A stretch of 32,418 bases of DNA, from NCBI GenBank assembly GCA_024697705.1, contig JAILFF010000151.1:1-32418 (forward strand). The letters run 5' to 3'. The stretch comes from Ruminococcus sp. GTDB lineage: Bacteria; Bacillota; Clostridia; Oscillospirales; Ruminococcaceae. Numbering within the stretch: position 1 is the first letter of the stretch; every line of letters starts with the position of its first letter. A program made the translations under genes and the position numbers. Below the pieces are notes generated by a model. It was not told the origin of the DNA, ran no database searches, and worked only from the letters and a program-made list of their open reading frames with translations. Shown in pieces: positions 1 to 9,798 of the stretch.

Positions 1-53
1 CATAAAAAGAGCCTAAATATTCATATATTTATGTAGATTTTTTGTCCGTTTTA

Positions 54-62
54 TGCTATAAT
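54..62 (+). promoter_or_regulatory. extended -10 promoter of degV
   Basis: TGCTATAAT gives a perfect TATAAT (57-62) preceded by the TG of an extended -10. No good -35 hexamer sits 17 bp upstream. It lies about 60 bp before the degV start. Confidence 0.6.
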
Positions 63-120
63 TGTTTTCATAGGGATTTTTCCCGAATGATATGCAAATA
101 ACTCTCGGAGGAGGTTCTTT

Positions 121-1023
121 ATGGGAACTAAGGACACTAACTATGTAATAATTTCCGATGCGTCTGCCGACGTTGATCTTGAGACCGCAAGAGTCGGCGG
201 AATAAAAATAATACCGATGGGATACAGTCTTGGCGACGAAATGAAAACTTTTTCGGGATTTCTTTCATCCTCCGACTATTTGGACTTCTATTACAGCCAA
301 AGACAGGGCGACCTCACCAAGACCACGGAGATATCTCAGGAGGAGTACGAAAAATATTTCCGCTCCTACGCCAAACAGGGGATATCCGTCCTCTACATCT
401 CGCTTTCGAGCGGTCTTTCGGTGTCCTACGATGCTGCTATGAACGCCAGACGACAGATAATGACAGAATATCCCGATGTACAGATCTGCGTGGTGGATTC
501 TCTCTGCGCCACGGGCGGAATGGGCGTATATATAGAAACTGCTTTGCGCAAAAAGGCGGAAGGTCTGACACTGGAGGAGAACTGCCAATATCTGAATATG
601 CTTCACGGTCATGTTCACATCTGGTTCTTCGTTCAGGATCTTGACTACCTAAAACGCGGCGGAAGGATCAGCGGGCTTAAATCGCTCTTCGGCAAGATGA
701 TGAAGGTCAAGCCGATCCTGATGCTCGATGAAATGGGTCAGATCGTTTCCTACAAGAACGCCCGCGGGCTTGATAACGCCAAGGATATGATCTTCGAGCT
801 TTTCAAGATGCATTACGACAACAGCGACGACCCTATCTATATTGTCGATGGCGACAACGAATCAGACGCCGCCGACGTAGCGGAGATGATAAGCCGCTTC
901 AATCCGAGAGGCGAGATACGCCGCAGAACGCTTACTCCGATAATCGGAGCGCACACGGGTCCCGGCATGATAGCGATCTGCCACAGCGGCAAAAAATTGC
1001 AGGTCAAAGCGAACAAGAAGTAA
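121..1023 (+). CDS. degV: DegV family fatty-acid-binding protein
   Basis: A 300-residue protein of normal length for the DegV family. These cytosolic two-domain proteins bind a single fatty acid and, in Firmicutes, can act as FakB-type partners of fatty acid kinase FakA. The N-terminus (VIISDASADVDLE) is the usual DegV opening, the 'LYISLSSGLSVSYDAA' stretch matches the family's T/S-S-G-L-S loop, and 'DLDYLKRGGRISG' is the conserved lipid-pocket segment. The ATG is preceded by a strong GGAGGAGG at 107-114. It is monocistronic, with its own promoter and terminator. No fakA is visible nearby, so the FakB role is family inference. Confidence 0.93.
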   Translation: MGTKDTNYVIISDASADVDLETARVGGIKIIPMGYSLGDEMKTFSGFLSSSDYLDFYYSQRQGDLTKTTEISQEEYEKYFRSYAKQGISVLYISLSSGLSVSYDAAMNARRQIMTEYPDVQICVVDSLCATGGMGVYIETALRKKAEGLTLEENCQYLNMLHGHVHIWFFVQDLDYLKRGGRISGLKSLFGKMMKVKPILMLDEMGQIVSYKNARGLDNAKDMIFELFKMHYDNSDDPIYIVDGDNESDAADVAEMISRFNPRGEIRRRTLTPIIGAHTGPGMIAICHSGKKLQVKANKK

Positions 1024-1050
1024 AGGCGTTTCTTTATCCCCGAATATGAT

Positions 1051-1092
1051 AAAAGGTCTGTACCCGCGTGGGAACAGACCTTTTTCTTTTTT
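1051..1092 (+). terminator. rho-independent terminator of degV
   Basis: AAAAGGTCTGT (1051-1061) pairs with ACAGACCTTTT (1074-1084). The loop contains a further CCC/GGG pairing, and a T-rich tract runs to 1092. Confidence 0.9.
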
Positions 1093-1119
1093 AAAAATGG
1101 CGAACAAGTGAAAGCTCAC

Positions 1120-1148
1120 TTGATTTAATTCACGCCTTGTGGTATAAT
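1120..1148 (+). promoter_or_regulatory. sigma-A-type promoter of the first MoxR gene
   Basis: TTGATT (1120-1125), a 17-bp spacer, then TATAAT (1143-1148). The -10 box overlaps an in-frame ATG at 1147, so that ATG cannot be the translation start of a transcript from this promoter. Confidence 0.8.
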
Positions 1149-1206
1149 GATAACAGGATCACAGACCTTTTACCATTCTCAAACGTCTTATAAGGAGAAC
1201 CAACAG

Positions 1207-2127
1207 ATGATAGCCAAGCTTAAAAAACACATAGCCGAATACTTTGTCGGCAAGGAAGAAACGATAGACAATCTGCTGATATGCCTTTTTGCGGGCGGAC
1301 ACATACTTCTTGAAGGTATCCCCGGCGTAGGAAAGACTACGCTTGCCTCCGTTCTCGCAAGGTCGGTCAGATGCGACTTCGGCAGGATCCAGTTCACGCC
1401 CGATACTCTGCCCACCGATGTTACGGGCACAGAGATATTCAACATGAAAACAGGCGAGTTTGAATACCGCGAGGGCGCCGTCATGCATCAGATAGTCCTT
1501 GCTGACGAGATAAACCGCACCTCCCCGAAAACGCAGGCAAGCCTTCTCGAAGCGATGGCGGAGCAGCAGACCACCGTAAACGGCGTGATACACCCTCTGC
1601 CGCAGCCGTTCATGGTCATAGCGACGCAGAACCCCGCTTCGTTCATGGGTACATATCCGCTCCCCGAAGCGCAGATAGACAGATTCATGATGAAGATAAC
1701 GCTTGATTATCCCGACGAATCGGAAGAGCTGCGCATGACGAAAAATATGCTCGGCGGCAAGACCGTCGAAACGATCGAAAGCGTGATGACCGCGGAGGAC
1801 ATTATTACGCTGAAAGAGCAGTCGGAAAAGGTCGCCGTCAAGGACAATGTGATACTGTATGCGCGGAACATTGCCGAAATGACAAGAACCGAAAAGCGGT
1901 TCGTGCTGGGGGCAAGCCCGAGAGCGGTGACGCAGCTTGTGATGGCTTCCCGTGCGAGAGCGTTTATCGAAGGGCGTGATTTTGTCAAGCCCGACGATGT
2001 AAAGGCAACAGCGCCGTTCGTTCTCGGACACAGGCTTACTCTGACCTCGGAAGCAAAGATAGCCAAGGAGAATAAGGACGAGATACTCATGAAGCTTGTA
2101 AACAAGGCGAAAGTGCCGCTCGAATAA
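1207..2127 (+). CDS. MoxR-family AAA+ ATPase (stand-alone)
   Basis: A 306-residue MoxR AAA+ ATPase, a family of chaperone-like ATPases that usually work with DUF58/von Willebrand A partners. Walker A is GIPGVGKT (residues 37-44) and Walker B is IVLADE (96-101), followed by the family motif INRTSPKTQ. The MoxR signature 'ATQNP' and the C-terminal lid helices are present. The frame is open back to an ATG at 1147, but that codon lies inside the promoter -10 box. The ATG at 1207 has AAGGAG at 1192-1197 and is the better start. Unlike the MoxR at 22.8 kb, no DUF58 gene follows: the next gene is convergent and begins its stop 7 bp away. It is clearly MoxR; its client is unknown. Confidence 0.93.
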   Translation: MIAKLKKHIAEYFVGKEETIDNLLICLFAGGHILLEGIPGVGKTTLASVLARSVRCDFGRIQFTPDTLPTDVTGTEIFNMKTGEFEYREGAVMHQIVLADEINRTSPKTQASLLEAMAEQQTTVNGVIHPLPQPFMVIATQNPASFMGTYPLPEAQIDRFMMKITLDYPDESEELRMTKNMLGGKTVETIESVMTAEDIITLKEQSEKVAVKDNVILYARNIAEMTRTEKRFVLGASPRAVTQLVMASRARAFIEGRDFVKPDDVKATAPFVLGHRLTLTSEAKIAKENKDEILMKLVNKAKVPLE

Positions 2128-2133
2128 GATCAG

Positions 2134-2832
2134 CTATACAAAAAACTTCTTCTGCAATGAAGCTCTCAGCTTCGGACTAACCGCGATTATCAAAAGCAGC
2201 AAGCCGATAAGGATCGCCGCCGCAAACGGATATATCGACCAAACAAGCTTATTGTGCAGCCCGAAGGTCTGATTCAGCAGCCATTCCATCACGAGGACGC
2301 TTATCCCCGAAAGGATCGTCGCTCCCCCGAAAATGAACAGATACCCCCGCCGCAGATACCTGCACAGCGTTATCACAGCCGTTGTGATAACGCACACCAT
2401 TCCCACCGTCGGCAGCGCGAATTTAAGGAACCAGTTCCCACCCGTGCAGAGATTCAGATAGAACAGGAACAGCCCGCAGGCGGCAAAGTCTATCGGCACG
2501 AACACCACGGGATTCGGCGACTTGAACCAGAACGGCAGCACCGTTATGACATACGCAAGCCCTATCGCTCCCATTACCACACCCGACCATGTCACTCCGC
2601 CGTTCATGCTCAGGTCGCAGATAAGCGGCATGGTAAGCCCCAGCAAAAACAGCGAGGTCAGTATGAAAAGTCCGCCCCACCTCGTCACGGTGTAATGCGG
2701 CTCGGGCGGATTATCGGGAAACAGCGGCTCCGCATTCGGTTTTTCTATATCTGGGTGATAAACCGTTGTTCCGCACAGGGGACATCTGTCCTCGCTGTCG
2801 GCAAGCTCCACCCCGCATTTGATACAATACAT
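2134..2832 (-). CDS. zinc-ribbon polytopic membrane protein (DUF6320-like)
   Basis: A 232-residue protein. The N-terminus carries a CxxC...CxxC zinc ribbon (MYCIKCGVEL...RCPLCG, residues 3-21). A hydrophilic linker follows, then about six hydrophobic segments from residue 52 to 220 and a basic tail. This architecture resembles DUF6320 proteins, which are often found beside an HxxxD-type acyltransferase as they are here. The start ATG at 2832 has AAGGAA at 2841-2846. It lies downstream of the acyltransferase on the same strand, separated by a repeat element, so the two are probably co-transcribed. The biochemical role is not known; the family name is given from memory of the architecture. Confidence 0.75.
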   Translation of the reverse strand: MYCIKCGVELADSEDRCPLCGTTVYHPDIEKPNAEPLFPDNPPEPHYTVTRWGGLFILTSLFLLGLTMPLICDLSMNGGVTWSGVVMGAIGLAYVITVLPFWFKSPNPVVFVPIDFAACGLFLFYLNLCTGGNWFLKFALPTVGMVCVITTAVITLCRYLRRGYLFIFGGATILSGISVLVMEWLLNQTFGLHNKLVWSIYPFAAAILIGLLLLIIAVSPKLRASLQKKFFV

Positions 2833-2860
2833 ATTTTCACTTCCTTACACCTGATAAAAG

Positions 2861-3065
2861 TTAATAGTTAATAGTGAATAGTTAATAGTTAAGGTGCGCC
2901 TGCGGCGCATATTATGCGGAGGCGTCGCCCCGCACTAATGATAGTTGTCGCTCAACTGTGAAAATCGAGTGCAGAGCTTCACGAACTTGTTCGTGCCTGC
3001 TTCTGCATATTATGCCGCGAAGCGGCTCCTTAACTGTTCACTGTTCACTATTCACTGTTCACTTC
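2861..3065. repeat. TTAATAG-heptad palindromic element, copy 1
   Basis: The left end is a 7-bp tandem array on the plus strand: TTAATAG, TTAATAG, TGAATAG, TTAATAG (2861-2888). The right end is the inverted heptads TAACTGT, TCACTGT, TCACTAT, TCACTGT (3031-3058). Between them are smaller palindromes such as GGTGCGCC/TGCGGCGCA and GCCGCGAAGCGGC. A second copy lies at 26836-27008. The right arm overlaps the last codons of the acyltransferase and provides its stop. It is a non-coding, MITE- or BIME-like dispersed element. Confidence 0.8.
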
Positions 3066-4349
3066 TTGGTCGTGGCTGTAATTGGATTCCACCTTGATAT
3101 GCAGACCCATATCCCGCAGTTTAAGCAGGAACTTCTGTTCGAGAACAGGCTCCTTTATACTGCGTATCATCTCGATATAGAGCTTTCCGCCGTAGGAGAT
3201 CATGCCGCAGTTGTTGGGCGAGGTGTGCTGAACTCCGAGAGTAAAGCCGAAGCGCTCGATATGCGGCTCCATTTCGTCGGGGACCTTCACCACTCCGAGA
3301 TTCGACATCGTTATGCAGGATTTCTTCTCGCCCGTAAGATCGTAGACGAGCTTCATAAAGAAATTCTTGATGAAAAGCGGCAGTATGCGCACGACCTTCA
3401 TCTGCTCCATTTTGACGTTGGCATATATGCGCGAAGCCATTTTTTTCGCCGAAATATCAAGCGACATCTGATAGTGCGTTTCCTTGATTATCTCGTCAAG
3501 CTCGTATTTGCCGAGCTGCGGATCGACTCCCGGCATACAGTAAAGCACGAAATTGCGAAGCGTCACGCTCGGGAACAGCCGCCGCAGATTCACGGGCACA
3601 AGCACCTTGACGGGACGGCGGCGGCTCTCGGGCACGCGCTCCTCCTGCAATTCAAGAAACGACGAGATCATCACCGCCACCATGAATTCGGTCAGCGTTG
3701 CCCCGTGCGAACGCGCCAGCGCCAGCACCTCGCCCGCGTCGATCTCGGCGATCAGCAGATTGCGGAAGCTGTTTTCCTCGGGTGTGCCTTTCAGCTGAAA
3801 CGAAGTCTCCTCGCTGCGGCTCTTCTTGACACGCCCCGAAAACTTCGGGAAATCATCGGCAAGCTCCTCCTCGCGGGGCGGCTCGGTTATGTCGAACACC
3901 CCCTGAGTGCAGGGTATCTCGATATGGCTGCTTAAGCGGAGATATTCCGCCGCAAGTGTTTTTAAGAATATTATCCCGCTGTTGCCGTCGGCTATCGCGT
4001 GGAAGAACTCGACGGCTATCCTGTTTTTATAGTAAAGCACCCTGAACGCGCACTGCAAGATATCATCAAACGGCATATGCGTCAGCGGGTAGCTGTGATC
4101 GGGGATAACGACGGGGGCGCGGGGTATCTCTTCAAGATAATACCAGAACATCGCCCGTCTGACCCTTACCGCTATCGACGGAAAGCGCGGTATCACGCTG
4201 TCGAGAGCGGCTTGCAGCAGCGGCGGGCGTATCTCCTCGTCGAGCGTCACCGAAAGCCGAAAGATATTGCTCCAGTCGCGGCGTTTGGCAGCGGGGTAGA
4301 GCTTTGCGGCGTTATCAAGCTTCATCCAGCGAAGCTGTCTTTTTTTCAT
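3048..4349 (-). CDS. HxxxD-type acyltransferase (condensation/alcohol acetyltransferase-like)
   Basis: A 433-residue protein related to the condensation-domain/PapA/alcohol O-acetyltransferase superfamily. The active-site motif HAIAD (residues 117-121, in FFHAIADG) is present, with the expected spacing from the N-terminus and an LxxxL core on both sides. Later segments 'VKVLVPVNLRR' and 'ITMSNLGVVKVPDEM' match the second lobe of the fold. The substrate cannot be read from sequence. The start at 4349 is preceded by AAAGGAT (4358-4364). The extreme C-terminus (VNSE then TAG) is encoded by the heptad repeat at 3031-3065, so the original 3' end seems to have been replaced. It is followed by the DUF6320-like membrane protein on the same strand. 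Confidence 0.82.
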   Translation of the reverse strand: MKKRQLRWMKLDNAAKLYPAAKRRDWSNIFRLSVTLDEEIRPPLLQAALDSVIPRFPSIAVRVRRAMFWYYLEEIPRAPVVIPDHSYPLTHMPFDDILQCAFRVLYYKNRIAVEFFHAIADGNSGIIFLKTLAAEYLRLSSHIEIPCTQGVFDITEPPREEELADDFPKFSGRVKKSRSEETSFQLKGTPEENSFRNLLIAEIDAGEVLALARSHGATLTEFMVAVMISSFLELQEERVPESRRRPVKVLVPVNLRRLFPSVTLRNFVLYCMPGVDPQLGKYELDEIIKETHYQMSLDISAKKMASRIYANVKMEQMKVVRILPLFIKNFFMKLVYDLTGEKKSCITMSNLGVVKVPDEMEPHIERFGFTLGVQHTSPNNCGMISYGGKLYIEMIRSIKEPVLEQKFLLKLRDMGLHIKVESNYSHDQEVNSE

Positions 4350-4478
4350 AAGTAATTATCCTTTGTATAATATAAATGAACTTTTACTGCAAATTGCACA
4401 AAATATCGTTTTGCTTCGGTCGGATTCTGCTGACCGTCGCGCAGTCGTTGCACGGAAATCGCTTCGCTCTTCCGCGCA

Positions 4479-4573
4479 AATAAAATCGGCAATTTGCTTG
4501 TTTACGCTCAATTTTGCTGATTTTATCACTTTGTTTGTTTTTGTTAGAATTTCTTGAAATTGCCGATTTTATT
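4479..4573. repeat. palindromic intergenic element
   Basis: AATAAAATCGGCAATTT (4479-4495) is repeated exactly in inverted orientation as AAATTGCCGATTTTATT (4557-4573), giving a 95-bp element. It sits in the 373-bp gap between the acyltransferase start and the end of hflX. No convincing gene lies in that gap. Confidence 0.65.
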
Positions 4574-4628
4574 TTTTGAGCTATCTGCTTTGCTTTTTAC
4601 CGTTAGCTTGCAAGCGCCGCCGGCTTTT

Positions 4629-4665
4629 GTGGGGGAACCCCTTCTGAAGAAGGGTTCTCCCCCAC
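4629..4665. repeat. strong GC-rich hairpin downstream of hflX
   Basis: GTGGGGG (4629-4635) pairs with CCCCCAC (4659-4665), and CCCTT-type inner arms also pair. It lies about 60 bp past the hflX stop, but the minus-strand sequence after it has no T tract. A classic terminator is therefore doubtful; it may instead be a mobile hairpin or a 3'-end stabiliser. Confidence 0.55.
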
Positions 4666-4722
4666 ACCCCTTTCCTAAGATTTTTGGTTTTGCCTTTACT
4701 TGCGATGTTTTTTCTTTTTCTT

Positions 4723-5964
4723 TTAACTACGTATAATCTGTGCGGCTCCTTCGAGCAGGCGCAGGTATTTTCTGTCAAGAGTGATATCCGCTTCGATGCC
4801 GCCTTCCGTGTGCTTGACGTCGGTCACTCTGCCGAGCTCGTAGATCTGCGAGAGAAGACTTCCCTCCCCGTATGGGAAAAGATATCTGCCGCTTATCGAG
4901 TTATCGGGCAGCGCTTCGGCGACGGCTTTCAGCATTTCGTTAAGACCTCTGCCGTGCTTAGCCGAGATCATGCACACGCCCGGAAAATCGGTCACGTTGA
5001 TGCGGTCGCACTTGTTGAAGACGGTCACGGTGGGTATGCCCTCGCAGCCAAGCTCACGGAGCAGACGTTCGGCGACCTGCGTTTTCTGACGACATTCCGG
5101 GTCGGCGGCGTCGATAACGTGCAGAATAACATCGGCATTCGCCGCCTCTTCGAGCGTGGATTTGAACGCTTCGACAAGCTCGTGCGGCAGGCGGCTGATA
5201 AGTCCCACGGTGTCGGTCATGAGTATCCGCCGTCCGTCGGGCAGGATAACTCGGCGCGAGGTGATGTCGAGCGTGGCGAAAAGCTTGTCCTCCGCCATAA
5301 CTCCCGCATCGGTTAGGGCGTTTAGCAGCGTGGATTTTCCCGCGTTGGTGTAGCCCACAATCGCGCAGGTGAGAACGTCGTCCTTTTTGCGGCGGGTGCG
5401 GACGCGGCTGCGGCGCTCGCCTATCGACCGAAGCTCTTCTTCAAGAGCACGGATTCGGCTGCGGATATGGCGCTTGTCGGTCTCAAGCTTAGTCTCGCCG
5501 GGTCCCCTCGTGCCGATGCCGCCGCCCAGTCTCGAAAGCTGAACGCCCATTCCCGCAAGCCGCGGCAGACGGTACTTATACTGCGCCAGCTCGACCTGCA
5601 AGCGCCCCTCGCGTGTCATAGCCCTCTGCGCGAAAATATCGAGGATCAGCGTGGTGCGGTCGATGGTGTGGGTGTCGGTCGCTTTTTCTATATTCCTAAC
5701 CTGCGAGGCGGTAAGCTCGCAGTCGAAGATGACCATATCGGCGTTTTCGTTTTTGCACAATTCCGCCAGCTCTTCGAGCCTTCCCGAACCGAGAATGGCT
5801 GCGTTATCGACGGCGGGACGCTTTTGTATCAGGCGTGCGACTGTCTCGGCGCCCGCGGTATCGGCGAGCTGTTCAAGCTCGTCCATCGAGACCTCCGCGT
5901 CGTATTCGCCCGTATCGACGGCAGCGAGTATCACACGCGGTTTTCCGGTCTTGTTTTCATACAT
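4723..5964 (-). CDS. hflX: GTPase HflX
   Basis: A 413-residue ribosome-associated GTPase that splits stalled or heat-damaged 70S ribosomes. The N-terminal HflX domain is followed by the diagnostic glycine-rich segment GGGIGTRGPGETKLE (147-161) and an Arg-rich coiled segment (165-193). The G domain then has G1 GYTNAGKST (204-212), G3 DTVG (251-254) and G4 NKCD (317-320). The frame is open to 6111, but the start ATG at 5964 has GGAGG at 5975-5979, and the promoter lies upstream of it inside the longer frame. The resulting length is normal for the family. It is transcribed alone. Confidence 0.95.
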   Translation of the reverse strand: MYENKTGKPRVILAAVDTGEYDAEVSMDELEQLADTAGAETVARLIQKRPAVDNAAILGSGRLEELAELCKNENADMVIFDCELTASQVRNIEKATDTHTIDRTTLILDIFAQRAMTREGRLQVELAQYKYRLPRLAGMGVQLSRLGGGIGTRGPGETKLETDKRHIRSRIRALEEELRSIGERRSRVRTRRKKDDVLTCAIVGYTNAGKSTLLNALTDAGVMAEDKLFATLDITSRRVILPDGRRILMTDTVGLISRLPHELVEAFKSTLEEAANADVILHVIDAADPECRQKTQVAERLLRELGCEGIPTVTVFNKCDRINVTDFPGVCMISAKHGRGLNEMLKAVAEALPDNSISGRYLFPYGEGSLLSQIYELGRVTDVKHTEGGIEADITLDRKYLRLLEGAAQIIRS

Positions 5965-6007
5965 AAAAGAAAGTCCTCCAAATTTGACGTATATGATGTA
6001 TATATTT

Positions 6008-6036
6008 ATTATACACCGAATTGCCCCGCTTGTCAA
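6008..6036 (-). promoter_or_regulatory. sigma-A promoter of hflX
   Basis: On the minus strand: TTGACA (6036-6031), a 17-bp spacer, TATAAT (6013-6008). This is a full consensus promoter about 45 bp before the chosen hflX start. Confidence 0.85.
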
Positions 6037-6073
6037 CGTACCGAAGATATTTTGCGCCGTTACAGTTTCGGAC

Positions 6074-6102
6074 AAAAAAAGGCTGTGTCCGAAAACACAG
6101 CC
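6074..6102 (-). terminator. terminator of the transaldolase gene
   Basis: GGCTGTGT (6081-6088) pairs with ACACAGCC (6095-6102) around a 6-nt loop. On the minus strand the stem is followed by seven T (complement of 6074-6080). Confidence 0.9.
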
Positions 6103-6141
6103 AAAAAACAAATCACGAATGGGGGTGATATTTCTATCGGT

Positions 6142-6786
6142 TTAGTGCTTGGCGTTCTCCCAGTCCTTGAGGAAACGCTCGATGCCGATGTCGGTAAGCG
6201 GATGCTTAATCATCTGCTTGATAACGCTCATCGGAATGGTGGCGATGTCACAGCCTGCTCTTGCAGCCTCGGTAACATGGATAGGATTCCTGATGGAAGC
6301 CGCGATGATCTCGGTCTTTATGCCCTGGATCTGGAAGATATCAGCGATCTCCTCGATAAGATCCATACCTCTCGAACCTACGTCGTCAAGTCTGCCGAGG
6401 AACGGGGAAACATAGGTAGCGCCCGCGTTCGCAGCAAGAAGAGCCTGAGCCGCCGAGAAAACAAGCGTAACATTGGTCTTGATGCCCATAGCAGTAAGCT
6501 TTTTGCAAGCCTTAAGACCCTCCGCGCACATGGGGAGCTTGATTACGATATTCTTGTGGATCTTGGAAAGCGGGATAGCTTCCTCGACCATCTTGTCAGC
6601 TTCAAGAGAAATAACCTCTGCGGAGATAGGTCCGTCAACGATCTCGGTGATCTCCTTGACAACCTCTTCAAAAACTCTGCCTTCCTTTGCGATAAGCGAA
6701 GGATTTGTGGTAACGCCGCAGATAACGCCTAAGTCGTTGGCTTCTCTGATGTCGGCGGTGTTCGCGGTATCAATAAAGAATTTCAT
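6142..6786 (-). CDS. TalC/FSA-type small transaldolase
   Basis: A 214-residue member of the short transaldolase/fructose-6-phosphate aldolase subfamily, a class I aldolase of the non-oxidative pentose phosphate pathway. It opens [13 protein letters not shown] with the TTNPSL motif (26-31). The Schiff-base lysine is K83 in IVIKLPM. The '[19 protein letters not shown]' and 'SPFLGRLDD' stretches are typical. An upstream in-frame ATG at 6807 would put the ribosome binding site AAAGGAAG inside the coding region, so 6786 is preferred; the length then equals the family norm. A TATAAT lies upstream on the minus strand at 6830-6825. Transaldolase versus F6P aldolase activity cannot be separated by eye. 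Confidence 0.93.
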   Translation of the reverse strand: MKFFIDTANTADIREANDLGVICGVTTNPSLIAKEGRVFEEVVKEITEIVDGPISAEVISLEADKMVEEAIPLSKIHKNIVIKLPMCAEGLKACKKLTAMGIKTNVTLVFSAAQALLAANAGATYVSPFLGRLDDVGSRGMDLIEEIADIFQIQGIKTEIIAASIRNPIHVTEAARAGCDIATIPMSVIKQMIKHPLTDIGIERFLKDWENAKH

Positions 6787-6948
6787 GGGCTTTGAACTTC
6801 CTTTCAAATAATAAGTATGTATATATTATACCGCTCAGCCCACGTATTTGCTCCACAATTATTGCGGACATTTCAATAATAATTGCTCAATTGTCATATC
6901 ATATTTCTTAAAACCGACCGTACAACTCCGCTATTTCCCTGCGGCGGA

Positions 6949-8433
<1,485 letters not shown>

Positions 8434-8495
8434 GATAAAGCTCCTTTCGGAAAATTATTTAAATTAACAGCAAAGCGAAGGCAAACCAAAAGTCT

Positions 8496-8597
8496 TATAG
8501 TAAACGACATTAGAAATTGCACTTTGAGAACGAGTAAAAGTCCGATTTATGCTTTTGCGAAGTTCGCAAAGTAGCAATTTCAATGTCGTTTACTATA
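8496..8597. repeat. 102-bp terminal-inverted-repeat element (MITE-like)
   Basis: TATAGTAAACGACATT followed by agaaattgc (8496-8520) is mirrored by gcaatttc plus AATGTCGTTTACTATA (8574-8597), so the roughly 24-bp arms differ by one base. The arms flank about 53 bp of unique sequence. It lies in the spacer between GH8 and GH51. No transposase is encoded. Confidence 0.75.
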
Positions 8598-8609
8598 ATT
8601 GCAGACTGC

Positions 8610-9788
8610 TTACCAAATCCTGTATCTTCCCGCAAGCGCCAAAAACGCGAAAATATACAGACAATTATCATAATACCGCCTGTCACCCTTGCGCAGCGGC
8701 TCGTTCCACAAACGTTCAGCCCACTCAGCCGCAAGCCTTACAGCATCGTCTTCCGAATCGAGCGAAAGCGGAGCCTTCACCGCAAGCGACCCCTGCGCCG
8801 TCGTCGCAAGCATACCCACGGGGTGAAGCGCGGGCTTCTCGATGCGCGTGCCGTCAACCTCGTAGATTACAAACGGGTCGTCCTTGTTCACAACACCCAG
8901 CGTGTACTGCAAGCGCTCAGCCGCCGCACGCTGACCCACGTCGATGCCGTCCCACTCGTAGGCAAGCCCGATATTCGCGGCAGTGCGGTAGGCGTCGCTG
9001 TAAAACCAATCGTGCCTGTCCACAGACCACGTCATGGGCTTGGAATAGGGAGAGCCGTCAAACTCGGCGTATTCCGCGTTCATTCCGCTGACGGGGTGAC
9101 ACGCCTTCGCAAGGTATTCATAGCTTGCCTTTGCCGCCTGCGCGAAGAACTCCCTGTCCTCCTCGTAAGCCCACTCCGCAAACAGGCGATAGAAATGCGG
9201 CAGATGATACGAGGGGTCGGTGAAGTCCGAGCCGGGGATAAACAATATCTGCTTGTTGTCATGATCCCACATCGGAGCGCCCTCGCCGCTTTCGCCGTTG
9301 TGGATACAGGCGCGGAGTATCTCCTTAGCCTCGCGTGAATAGTTGAAAATACCCTCGCCGTCGCCCCAGCGGTGCGAAGCAAAGAACAGCGCCATAGCGA
9401 AAAACTCCTCGCCGTCGGGCGCGGGACCGTAGGCGTTCTTGCTGCCGTCCACCCCGCACGACCACGCGAAATAGCCCTTGTGAACGCCGCTGTCCATATA
9501 CATATAGGTCTTAGCCCATTTCCATATCCTGTCAAATTGTTCTTTCATATCGAGCTGAACGCACATCATCATGCCGTAGCTCATGCCCTCCGTGCGGGCG
9601 TCGTGATTTCCCGTGTCCTCAAGATAGCCCATATCCTCGCCGAAATCGTGATATATCCTGTCCTCCGAGAAGAAAAACTCCTCCACTATCTCCGCCAAAC
9701 GGGCGTCGATGTCGCTTTCGGTCTTTCCTATCTCCGCGAAAATGTTTCGGTATTCTTTTTTTATCCCTTTATTATCCATGTCATTCAC
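8610..9788 (-). CDS. GH8 reducing-end xylose-releasing exo-oligoxylanase
   Basis: A 392-residue GH8 enzyme of the Rex type, which trims xylose from the reducing end of xylo-oligosaccharides in the cytoplasm. The general acid is E67 in DARTEGMSYGM. A likely catalytic base is D265 in WFYSDAYR, at almost the same spacing as in the characterised Bacillus enzyme. No signal peptide is present. The frame opens with GTG at 9788; an ATG at 9779 is three codons in, has GGGTG just upstream and may be the real start. It begins 10 bp after the dockerin gene stop, so the two are almost certainly co-transcribed. Its product would pass to GH51 and beta-xylosidase-type steps. Confidence 0.93.
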   Translation of the reverse strand: MNDMDNKGIKKEYRNIFAEIGKTESDIDARLAEIVEEFFFSEDRIYHDFGEDMGYLEDTGNHDARTEGMSYGMMMCVQLDMKEQFDRIWKWAKTYMYMDSGVHKGYFAWSCGVDGSKNAYGPAPDGEEFFAMALFFASHRWGDGEGIFNYSREAKEILRACIHNGESGEGAPMWDHDNKQILFIPGSDFTDPSYHLPHFYRLFAEWAYEEDREFFAQAAKASYEYLAKACHPVSGMNAEYAEFDGSPYSKPMTWSVDRHDWFYSDAYRTAANIGLAYEWDGIDVGQRAAAERLQYTLGVVNKDDPFVIYEVDGTRIEKPALHPVGMLATTAQGSLAVKAPLSLDSEDDAVRLAAEWAERLWNEPLRKGDRRYYDNCLYIFAFLALAGRYRIW

Positions 9789-9798
9789 CCGTTTCGTG

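Noticed and set aside
4629-4665. Intrinsic terminator of hflX
   Set aside because: Strong stem but no T run after it on the minus strand.
5467-6732. 421-codon plus-strand open frame
   Set aside because: Antisense across hflX and the transaldolase gene, spanning their promoter and terminator; composition is not protein-like.
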